A DNA stretch of 64,000 nt from Mastigias papua. Taxonomy: Eukaryota; Cnidaria; Scyphozoa; Rhizostomeae; Mastigiidae. The stretch spans positions 9,556,889 through 9,620,888 of the forward strand of contig OZ025267.1 of NCBI GenBank assembly GCA_964019165.1, read 5' to 3'. Shown one piece after another: positions 23,901 through 32,000 of this stretch (within the stretch, counting starts at the first letter, position 1; each line of letters opens with the position of its first letter). The position numbers and the translations under genes were made by a program. The notes under the pieces were generated by a model. The model worked only from the letters and a program-made list of their open reading frames with translations. It did no database searches and was not told the DNA's origin.

Positions 23901-26900
23901 GTGGTCCATAGAATGGCTCTTCTTAACTTTTTGAGACGGTACCCTTGCTTCAGACATGAACGGGGGCCCCAGTAATGATATAATAACACAGAAATTGCAT
24001 ATATTGAATCCAATTCTCAGGGAAACTCTTCGGAGGTACTCGCCTTACTAGATGTTTGTAGCCCTTCGCCGTGCTATTTCCAAGTTGTAATTTTTCATAC
24101 AAACACTTAACGGAACCTCTGGCGTCATTAAAAGCGCTAGCATTGAGAAGTTTTACACCCCTTCTATTTTCTAAAAATTTTCATACCCTATCAAGAAATA
24201 AATTTATACTGGTAGTTCTCAATTGAATGTAGTTACTGACAGAATGATTTTGGAGGCCATAATACCATACGTTAAGACCACCCAATGCTCTCAGTGAATG
24301 TCCAACGTAAGTTGCAGCAGTCCAACCCCTTACTTTTTATTGTTTAATACAGGGTCTGTTGGGATGGGGTATGTGACAGGGGTGGGTGGCTCGATGCCCC
24401 TTTGCATAGCTATTGGTGACTCATTGTCGTGTAAGAGCAAATGCTATCTTTGTTGCCTTGATGTGGGGCCTCTTTTCAGTAACTCAAATTGGGCATGGTG
24501 GAGAGACTAAGGGGTCTCTGATTGCGCAGAGTGGTCGTTTGCCCGCTTTTCCCTGCTGCTCGTTTTGCCTCGGTAGACCTTACTTACTTGGCCTGTTTTA
24601 AGTGTCTTCATGGCGGGAACACGATGACCTTGAGTTCTTTCCCACTCTGAGGGACACAATCACAAGTCTATAATTTGTAGAAAAGAAATAAATTGTGTCG
24701 TGCCCCAGGTGCTATCTACAGAGTTATGTTTTGATGCAAACATTTGAGAGTAGATTTCTAGAAAATGCGTTCAACAAAAATCACTTGCTGTTCCACAAAA
24801 ATCACTAGAAAACGTTCCAGATAACGTATTGCAAGGAAAACTTTTGTACAGGAAAAAATATAATTCTTTGTAAGAATTCCTAAAAGACAGAAAAGTTGTC
24901 ATGAAAAAGTTAAGCTCGAAACTTCATAAATTAACAAACAGCTGCAGTGAATGCTAGTAGGAGCACCGCAAAGAAGCTACACACCACAGAGAACCTAGCA
25001 CAGAGAAAATTGTAACATTTTGTTTATATCTCGTATAGAAGAAATTGTGACAACTAGATATATATATATTAATATAGATACCAATAGATGTTTGCACATC
25101 ATTATTTTGTAGGGGCTATCCTTATGTATCTGTCAAAAGCATTCGATTCTATCCCACATGATTTACTCATTGCCAAACTACATGCTTATGGCTTGGATGA
25201 AAATGCTCTAGTCCTTATTTACTCTTACCTGAAAAAGCGGAAACAGTCTGTCAGAATCAATGATACTTATTCTTCTTTCCAAACTATTTTATCAGGTGTG
25301 CCTCAGGGTTCTGTTTTGGGCCCCATTCTCTTCAACTTCTACATTAATGATCTATTTTTATTCATCAAACAGGCGACTCTATATAACTATGCTGATGATA
25401 ACACTCTGGCTTTTTTGTCCAAGACTTTTTCAAATTTGATTGGGGTACTGGAGAAAGAAGCTGGAGTAGCCTTGAACTGGCTTAAGCAAAATCAAATGAT
25501 AGCCAATCCAGAAAAGTTTCACGCAATTCTTATTAGAAAGGATCAGACTAATACAAGTGGAGAAAACTTAATTATCAACGGTGAACTAATAAAATCGGAA
25601 GAAACGGTAACATTACTAGGAATTTACCTAGACTATAAGCTAAATTTTGAAAAGCACATCTCTGAAATTTATAGAAAAGCTGCATCACAGCTCAATGTTT
25701 TAAAAAGACTTAAAAGCTTTGTTGCTTTTGATGAAAAGAAGATTCTTGTCCAGAGTTTCATCTATTCTAATTTTGATTATTGCCCTTTAGTATGGTACTT
25801 TTCATCGGCAAATTCCTTGCAGAAAATTGAAAAAATCCAAGAACGTGCCCTTAGATTTTTATATAATGACCAACTTAGTTCATACGACGTTTTATTTTCA
25901 AAGTCTGGAAGGTGTACTATGCGTGTTTTCCGACAAAAATTTCTGTGCATTGAAATTTTCAAAACTCTGACCAAACTAAACCCTTCCTTCATGCAAGACA
26001 TTTTCAGAGTGAAATCTTCTAGTTACTCATTAAGAGGAACCAACAATTTACAACATTATAGACCAAATCAAGTCACCTTTGGTTCAAATAGCCTCCGATC
26101 CCTAGGCCCACAAGTGTGGAATGGACTGCCAAATGATATGAAGTCGGCAGAAAATCTAGATATGTTTAAAAGTATGCTAAAAAAGTGGGAGGGCCCTAAC
26201 TGTAAATGCAGCGTATGTAAATGTATATATAGAAATTAGTATCTTTTCATTTAGACTGCAAATAAAATTCAAAAAATATTTTTTCTTTATTTATGATTAC
26301 TTAGTTATCGATTTAGATTAGTTTACGTGTATATATATGTATATTTGTAAACTAGAAATAAAATCGATGTAAAATAATTTAACACACACATCATTGAGCT
26401 GATTTCCTTTGGAAATTTTCTTCCCAAGTGAAATACACGATCAGATTTTTTCGTCAGTTTTTGCTCTTCAGTTTGTTTTGGGGATATTTTTGACTGATCA
26501 GTCAAAATTGATCAGTTTTTCCGAAAGTTGGGCTTGCCTAATTTTTCAGTTATACTGATCGGTCTAGCTCAGGCCTGGTCTAGCTGACTTCAACATGGAA
26601 AGAAGTGAATTTCACACTATGCAGAACGATGAAACTTTTTTGAGGGTAAATCAGAGTAAAAACACCATCAATATGGCTATGAAAGCGAAGGAGGCTGAGC
26701 TATTGGTGGAAGCAGAGTTTGCCATAAGCAGTTAGGAAGTAGAACCTACCTTGTGGAATGTAGTGTGGTCGAGCATATCATGCTCCTGTTCGGCAGACTT
26801 CCTTCAACTACGTACCATATGTTCGCTCTAAGTTTGTGTGGCCATAACTTTATCCACATGGGCCTCTGCTTTCTCTCCGTTTTCAGCTTGACGTTGTGGC

Positions 26901-27579
26901 AATGAGTATTGCAGAAGCAGCACGTTCCATGTGCCGTTTAGCGTTGCAAAACTGAAGAACTTTGAATGATCATGTAAATGCGCGCTCCTTCAGTTAAATT
27001 TATGGAAAAATTTGAAGGAAAAAACTGACGGGTAAAACTGATGAAAAAACTGAGCGTGTATTTGAGCCTTTAGAGGATTTCATACACTTCAACAATTATC
27101 CACGAAATCATACCCCCACTTGTCCTTGGAAAAGTTTTCATGCCCTTCTCAACTCTTACCCTCCCTGCTACCCAGAGTTATAAATGACTGACCCCTAAAC
27201 GGTATAAGTTCACAAGGCTCTTATCTTGGCATCCCCTTTCTTTAGTATTTTTCAATGATCTTTAGTGCGCATTTAGAACTTCATTTACACAATTTCATTT
27301 ATGCAGGCGAGTCTGTTCCTGCGCTCTAGGAGTAGTAACAGCCCTGGCCAATCATTTTAGATCTGAATTTGTGGGTGATCCGCTTCCACATTATCATTGC
27401 TTTGTTTTTTTTTAAGGATTGGTATTCATCTCAAGGCAATAGGATGTCATGTTGAAAGTAAAAGATACAAAAAAGCATCAAAAGATTTATCCACGCAACA
27501 GACACTACCTCCAAGAACTTTAGCAATTCTTAAAGTACCATTACCACTTACTTTTCTACAAAGAAAAGAGTCATTTTAA
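11925..27579 (+). CDS. POLR1E: RNA polymerase I subunit RPA49/PAF53 (POLR1E), lacking first exon
   Basis: Eleven exons join without a phase error: 11925-12037, 12676-12735, 14996-15095, 16435-16499, 16751-16904, 19418-19501, 19747-19843, 20455-20594, 21603-21678, 23233-23355 and 27417-27579 (TAA). They give 391 residues plus a missing N-terminal exon; the human protein is a little over 400. Landmarks in order: EFENGNL and KYVGN (dimerisation domain that pairs with RPA34/POLR1G), YIGVLDKESGNMEVY, VEAFGSAKQKRAVSARK (linker), NIEDIISPMDEP, then tandem winged-helix blocks with LRYLHYLIQFF and LALIIDDFTLD, LMRDLKLG, and a basic/hydrophobic tail. RPA49 acts in the nucleolus in initiation and elongation of pre-rRNA transcription. 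Introns carry Penelope-like, pogo-like, SINE, MITE and LINE insertions; the last intron (4 kb) holds a long LINE reverse-transcriptase fragment. Identification rests on residue-by-residue similarity recalled for human POLR1E. Confidence 0.9.
12518..12600. repeat. (CA)n-rich microsatellite
   Basis: Imperfect CA repeat interrupted by CAAACA, CATAAATA and CAGACA. It creates artefactual open frames on the reverse strand. It lies in the second listed POLR1E intron, just upstream of the exon at 12676. Confidence 0.9.
13377..13418 (-). ncRNA. Hammerhead ribozyme motif (type I), left arm of dimer
   Basis: On the reverse strand: stem I CATACT, core CTGATGA, stem-loop II ATGTCGGGAC, core GAAA, then AAAGCTTTC and stem I partner AGTATG. 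Stem III is three A-U pairs with an AGC loop, and cleavage would follow the C before AGTATG. The closing pair of stem II next to the core is A opposite C instead of G-C, so activity may be reduced. Very short stem III hammerheads are known from Penelope-like elements. Confidence 0.7.
13513..13554 (+). ncRNA. Hammerhead ribozyme motif (type I), right arm of dimer
   Basis: Same layout as the left-arm copy: CATACT, CTGATGA, ATGTCGAGAC, GAAA, AAAGCTTTC, AGTATG. The core nucleotides are all present. Helix II can pair GTC with GAC but leaves an unfavourable tiny loop, and the A-C pair beside the core is non-canonical. This copy is in the sense of the POLR1E transcript, but the other arm would compete by pairing with it over its whole length. 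Confidence 0.7.
13717..14197. mobile_element. pogo/Tigger-type non-autonomous element
   Basis: The terminal repeats AGTACATCCTCACTTATCCG (13718) and, at the other end, AGTACATCCTCGACTATCCG (reverse complement of the sequence ending at 14196) match closely. TA occurs immediately outside both ends (13715-13716, 14198-14199), as expected for the Tc1/mariner-pogo superfamily. Extra GTTCGGATAATCGA copies lie inside the right end. At 481 bp with no transposase, it is a MITE. It lies in a POLR1E intron. Confidence 0.75.
14653..14781 (+). mobile_element. Solo Penelope-like pLTR/ribozyme unit with 12-bp TSD
   Basis: A single 129-bp copy of the unit found in the inverted dimer. AGTTACTTGAAG occurs directly on both sides (14641-14652 and 14782-14793), a 12-bp target-site duplication. 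The insert begins near TTTATTTCGG and ends near GTGCTGTAGTG. It shows that the short unit can be integrated alone. It lies in the same POLR1E intron as the inverted dimer. Confidence 0.7.
14703..14745 (+). ncRNA. Degenerate hammerhead ribozyme motif
   Basis: CATACT, CTGACGA and GTGTCGGAC are followed by AAAAA instead of GAAA, so the essential core G12 is missing. Stem III is also altered (ATAAGC/TTTTC). Stem I partner AGTATG is kept. Predicted inactive. Confidence 0.6.
15239..15721. mobile_element. TIR element with CTATTAAGCCCC ends and an acidic reading frame
   Basis: The left end reads ACCGTAAAAACTCTATTAAG followed by CCCC; the right end, reverse-complemented, reads ACCGTAAAAGCTCTATTAAG followed by CCCCCC. 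Sub-terminal (A)ATAAGCCCC words repeat inside both ends. A reverse-strand frame (15652-15392, 86 codons, ATG start) encodes a product ending in a strongly acidic tail (DPDNSDEDEG), possibly the remnant of a transposase C-terminus. Similar AATAAGCCCC ends occur near 60660-60890. It lies in a POLR1E intron. Confidence 0.65.
15392..15652 (-). CDS. Small acidic ORF inside TIR element (transposase remnant?)
   Basis: 86 codons from ATG to stop, antisense to POLR1E, wholly inside the TIR element at 15239-15721. The product has a KYGPCKDSLERL segment and a C-terminus rich in Asp and Glu. I recognise no catalytic motif. Acidic tails end many pogo/jerky-type DDE transposases, so a 3' remnant is the likeliest reading; a captured host piece is possible. 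Confidence 0.3.
   Translation of the reverse strand: MPKTESTNWSFKICALSGSLDGSDDDKIMCMKYGPCKDSLERLTTLEDADVYLIEEIPEDEVSLEGVPELTMDPDNSDEDEGVVID
16005..16085 (+). repeat. tRNA-like SINE head (A and B box)
   Basis: GGATGGCTCATTCGATTAGA resembles a polymerase III A box within a D-arm (TGGCTCAGTTGGTTAGAGC). About 30 bases on, GAGTTTGAACCCTCC resembles the B box/T-arm (GGTTCGAACCC). The pieces do not fold into a full tRNA with an acceptor stem, so this is read as the degenerate head of a tRNA-derived SINE inside a POLR1E intron. Confidence 0.4.
17738..17779. repeat. Tandem duplication, two 21-bp units
   Basis: CATAGCTTTTAGAGGCCCTC plus T is repeated exactly twice, head to tail. It lies in the POLR1E intron between the exons ending 16904 and starting 19418. 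No function is apparent. Confidence 0.85.
18370..19290 (-). pseudogene. Decayed LINE ORF2 (RT to C-terminus)
   Basis: Reverse-strand reading shows VSQGYSYGLLLFIYINDH and SMYAEDRSLTL (a YADD box changed to YAED), then LKRLNLWMSE. Towards the lower coordinates (about 18490-18370) comes a LINE C-terminal block of the LWNALANEVKQAPSLPSFKQ type. Order and spacing fit one 3' LINE fragment broken by many stops. It lies antisense in a POLR1E intron. Confidence 0.6.
19623..19674 (+). other. Possible alternative exon of POLR1E
   Basis: A 52-bp stretch with an AG acceptor (TTTTTTAGCAG) and a donor (GAAG|GTATTT) lies between two conserved exons. Its open frame reads PSDFAENSSNSVTETDE, acidic and serine-rich like a linker. 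It joins the downstream exon (19747) in frame. It does not join the upstream exon at 19501: that splice would give an early stop. Either it needs another upstream donor, such as the CCA|GTTAAT inside exon 19418-19501, or it is a poison or chance exon. Confidence 0.25.
20670..21066. mobile_element. MITE with ACTCTTTGGTGCCTAATAGA ends
   Basis: Left end CACTCTTTGGTGCCTAATAG then AAGGGGGG. The right end, reverse-complemented, is TACTCTTTAGTATCTAATAG then ACGCCCCC. Inside are repeated GGGGGTTGGAA words. The ends resemble those of the larger element at 55395-56840 (TACTCTTAAGTGCCTAATTG), so both seem to belong to one family. About 397 bp with no coding capacity. It lies in a POLR1E intron. Confidence 0.65.
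22188..22228 (-). ncRNA. Hammerhead ribozyme, type I, canonical core
   Basis: Reverse strand: CATACT, CTGACGA, GTGTCGGAC, GAAA, AAAGCTTTC, AGTATG. Stem I pairs CATACT with AGTATG (six pairs). The core CUGANGA and GAAA are exact. Helix II begins with G-C and U-A beside the core and closes with a five-base loop. Helix III is three A-U pairs. The cleavage-site nucleotide is C, just before AGTATG. It is the best of the four copies here. Minimal helix III implies it may act as a dimer, as reported for Penelope-like ribozymes. Confidence 0.8.
22352..22876 (-). pseudogene. Penelope-like element C-terminal GIY-YIG endonuclease fragment
   Basis: Open frame of about 174 codons, extending upstream to about 22915 without a stop or a clear ATG. 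It carries KCPVYLKLPWIG, a linker block typical of Penelope-like proteins, then CVVYEFSC, CEARYVGRT and LADRIKQHVP, which form the GIY-YIG nuclease core with its conserved Arg. DSAIGQHL and a C-terminal LGVLESVYIKTQNP follow. In the family this nuclease nicks target DNA for target-primed reverse transcription. The RT domain is absent. A near-identical nucleotide stretch occurs at 46725-46890. Confidence 0.85.
23768..24300 (-). other. Coding-like remnant, possibly LINE-derived
   Basis: The reverse strand has an 81-codon frame (24013-23768) with YHYWGPRSCLKQGYRLKKLR, which faintly resembles the CSPVWGP...LEKVQRRA block of LINE proteins. Further coding-like text lies in broken frames up to about 24290. 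The resemblance is weak and the order of blocks is not convincing. It lies in the last POLR1E intron. Confidence 0.25.
25088..26239 (+). pseudogene. 5'-truncated LINE (CR1/jockey-like) reverse transcriptase, long open frame
   Basis: 383 codons are open from about 25088 to the stop at 26237. The similarity starts abruptly at VGAILMYLSKAFDSIPHDLL, so the endonuclease and early RT motifs are missing. Conserved blocks follow in order: SGVPQGSVLGPILFNFYIND, NYADDNTL (catalytic Asp pair kept), LLGIYLDYKLNF, LVQSFIYSNFDYCPLVW, KIQERALRFLYND and the LGPQVWNGLP C-terminal block. It ends in a cysteine-containing tail. The open frame indicates a recent insertion. It sits sense in the last POLR1E intron (23356-27416), between the LMRDLKLG exon and the terminal exon, and should be spliced out. 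Confidence 0.85.
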
Positions 27580-29033
27580 TGTTATATTTGATGCCGTTTT
27601 TTCATTCATTTAGCAATTTCTTTTGAACTATAGTAAATTCAGGGGCAAACTACGGGGGTTAGTCATAGAGTCTAGAATCCTACCATTTTGTTCAAAATGA
27701 CAAAAGTGCCCTTTCCCCTGGAAAACTGTGCAACTCTTAGATCTGCTTATGATCATCATTAAACTTGAAAGTAACGAAGTCTTTCATCTGTTTCTTAATT
27801 TGAAAAATATTCCAAGCCATATGCTTGTTAACGAATTTTTAAGGTAGAGGTACCCAATTAGATATCAAATTGGTTGTTCGGTTCCAGATTGTCTAATGGA
27901 ATATCTAATTGTGTAACGAGCTAAAGATGTTATGGTAGGTATCCGAACGCAATTGTTTTGAATATGTAAGTATTTGTGGAATAAAATCATATTGCTCAGA
28001 TTTTCATCAGAATATCCAATGGAACTTCAAGAAATTGAAGATTCCTTTACACAAAGTAGCATGGTCTGATAGTAATACTGATGACAACGAAGTTTTAAAC
28101 TCAATGCCTTGATTCTTGTACGTTTGAAGGTTTATCAACGTATGTTTTTGTAGGAAGATATTGCTTGATCGATAAAACAAAATTTGTAGCCTATCTGCTG
28201 ATTTTACTGTTCATATCTGCATAAACAAAGCAAGGTTACAAAACAATAGAAAACTAATGAATAAACTATGACAAGTCGATCTTAGCAAATTTGGTTTTCG
28301 ACAGATAAAACCAGTCCCTAAAAGAAACTAAACTCGGCATAAAAGGTAGCTACAGCATTAGATCGCAAAGCGGTTTGTTCATAGCCCTCTAAACGAGGGT
28401 TTTGCCCATTCTCTTGCTCCTTTCCCCCGACATAATGGAGTTGGGAATTAGCTTTCGAAAGACTGACACCCCAGATTTTCTCTCATGCAAGTTCTAGGTT
28501 TTTGAATGTAATTAAGACATGAACACACAGTCCCTTCTATGGTTTCCCATATACAGCAGAATTCTGCGTAAACACACGCAAAGTGAAACACTCTCACGCT
28601 CACACGCATGAAAGGGAAATTCTCACGCATTTTAACAAAATGTTAGTAAGATATTGAATGAGATGAAAATGTAAACTGTAGCCCATTCTGCCTACTTTTT
28701 AATGATAACAATGTTGATAAAACGAAACATAATCTTCAATTGATATTCTCCATAGATTGAAGTTTCTGGCACATGAGTTAGTTAAGACAGATTGTATATA
28801 AGGAACGTCCAGGAAAACAACCAAAGGTATCAAACAAAACTAAGGTATCCTCTTTCTTTGAAAACATACTACCAAGCTCTTGGATTAGCTTGACTTTTAC
28901 AACATATAATCAAGCACTATTCCTGGGCTATCACAGCATCTTCGTTTACATTGCCAATAAACTAAACGTCACATTTTAAGATTTATCTCTAATAGTATAA
29001 AGTCTCACACTAGTTAGTCATGTACGCCAAGAT
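27580..29033. other. Convergent intergenic region POLR1E / ADAR
   Basis: 1.45 kb between the stop codons of two genes that point at each other; it should hold both 3' UTRs. No further coding sequence, RNA gene or repeat was recognised. Confidence 0.7.
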
Positions 29034-32000
29034 CTACCCGAATGTATCATGTTCAACTGGTTTGCCAATCCATTTGCCATATCCTCCATCTTCTAGGTGA
29101 CTAAGCATTATTCTCTTTGATTCATTGAACACTTTTGCAGCAACCTTTCCATCGTGGTAGGTTGCCAGTGGTAGTTTGAACTTTGCCACAGCTGCCAGCT
29201 GGCGAAATTTCTCAAGAAAATTCACTTTAGAAAGTCGCGATGGCATTGACACAGGGGTTTGACCTGTAACTCCGTTGATCGCTTCAATTGTTGTTTGACC
29301 ATAGAACCAATTGTAGCTCAAATTTGTTGCTTTTGATGTATCTCTACCCTCAGTCTTTGAGGGCTTGCCAAAATCTGGCTTCACGACAGTAAATGGTTGA
29401 GGAAGATCTAAGTATGAATGTAGAATTGAAAAATAACAATAAAAAACTACATTCATCATTTGTATGCCAAAGACTAAAACAGGCCGCATTTAATATTATC
29501 AATAGGACAGGTTAATAGAACCAGACCTAGACCGGTTGCTACCAAAAGAATCCTCCACAGCCCTTGAAAAGAAAGGTAAAATATCATCGACAATCGCATT
29601 GTTTTAGTCAGGAAGGTGGCCTGACTACAAATTCCATTTTCTTACTAAAAGCGTGTGCCAAACCACAGAACTCATAACATAGCCACCGTATAGTTACAGA
29701 AGTTTCCAATCGACTACTGGTTCCAAAACTTAGGAAGATCAAATAGCCCTATCTACAACATACTCGTAAAATGAACCAGGTCAGGTCAAAAAATTGAAAA
29801 GAAAGGAACGTAATGATTTCTGCCTTTCATGAATACCATACATTCTAGTACTAATATTTCTCTATGTTACAGCACACTGCAACTCCCAGAGTTCTTTTTC
29901 TGGAAAAAATATCTAACTGCTATCATCTTCCAAATTTTTCTAATAATCTGTGACAGTAACAGACAATAATGACACACAGTGAAGTATGCAATATAGCATG
30001 GAAAGCCACCCTGGAGTCATACTGGACAAAACATGCTATCTATCCATTGTTTTTTCACAACAACACTCACATATAGTGAGTGAAGATGTCATAAGTGCAA
30101 CCTGTCTTGGGATTTTCTCGCTAGGATTCTTCCATTAAATAAATAAAATGGCTGCGTTGTGAAGAGCAGGGATATATTCGCACAGCAGCATTAAAAGCTA
30201 TGATTTTGACAGTCTTTCTAGTGCAAGAAAAAATGAAAAGATTGCTTTTATAGCCATGCAGTACTGGTAAGAATTGGAAAACAGACATGAAGTGCTTCCT
30301 AAATCATTTTGTCGGTCACTGTTTGTTAATTTCCAACCTTGTATAAGTATATGAAACAAACCACGCAAAATTAGGCTTTAGGGTATCGAAGGATTCCACG
30401 TGATGAGGGCCAAACGATTCAGCATGCAATGAACAGGCATATAGTATCATGAAGATCAATCTAACACTAAAGCAGTCACCTTTAAGTTAATAATGACAAC
30501 ATTGCCAGGTGGTATGCTTCCCGATCTATCGATAACATACATACTGCCTCATGCCCTATTACTGATAAATCTTCACATTTAAGGCCTGATCTATTTAGGC
30601 TATGTTCACACTGCTCCGGGTAAACTTGAATATGCTATGAAAACGACGAAGTATTCACATTGCTCCGCCCCGGATAAAACGGAAAACACCATGAAAAATG
30701 AGACTTTGCTTGCGCTTTCAAAAGTATCCGTTTTTGCGTTTGTGGTATTCACACTGCGTTTTTGCGTTTTCAAAAGTCTCCGTTTTCAAAGTGCGTTTCC
30801 AAAAGCTCCGTTTTCATAGCGGAGCAGTTTGTGCGCAAGGCGAAAACGGATACTTTTTATCCGTTTTCATATGAATACCGAACAGTGTGAACGGGGCCTT
30901 AGTATTCAATTCGATTCTTGATACTTACATGGTATATCTGCCACTCTTGAGTAAAGTGAACGAAGAAGATGCTGATAATTATACTGGTCACCAATTACTA
31001 TCCCCTTCAAATAAACTGGTTTCATAAAATGTGTAAGCAAAGAGCCTTGCAGACCAAGAACATTCCATTTCATGATTTTGTCACTGCATGACATAGTTAG
31101 CACTCGTTCTCCAGCCAGTATTCCATCCATTGTTTGGATTCCACTCTCTGGTACTGGAACTGTTCCTATGTAGATATTGAAACAAATTTATACTTCTTTA
31201 CGAAACTGCGAAAAACCAACAACAATAACAACAACCCAGAAATTGATAATTTGAGCTGTTCTGGAATAAAACCAAATAAGCCTTGGACTTTTTCAGAATG
31301 AGGCTCAATTTTTCAGTTTACTTGGATTCAAAACTATAATGATGTACCAAAAGCTTCACATTATCACTAAGCAATACCTTACAAAATGGTCGACACTGCA
31401 TTCTAAAAAAATTCGCTCTACACAACTACCTAATGACAATTGCATTGAAATAGTATTTTGCGTAAAAATTGGAAAACTGAAGCTGTCCAGTCACCACTAA
31501 CGATCTTTCGAGACACCTTGAGATCACATGTCATCTGTCCTGCCCATTGATAATTCTGTGCTCATTACCCACAAAAGCTACTGCTTGAAGTTTTTGAATT
31601 GGCACAAACAAGAAAATTCAATAGAGCATTATATGCAAGATGCCAAGGTCTGTATTAACATAATTTTTAGTAAATTCACAAACAAAAATTTCAGGATAGT
31701 TCTTCGTATCAAGACTTCAAGAATATAACAAGAATCAAATACCAAAATCATATAAAAACCCATTTTCTAAGAAAAAGACCTGGTACTCAAAAATAACTGC
31801 TAAACAGAAAGAGACATATAGTAAATGGGGCACAGTGAGAGGAACTTTGGGGGGCTAAAACCAAAACTTTACCACACATTTCCTTAATTACAGTCTCTCA
31901 AATATAGAAATCATGATATAAAACTAGCAAAAAAGTGGAAAAAGTTCAACATTTTTGACAGATGTGCTGGGGGCTGCAACCCCTGCCCCTAGTCACCGAT

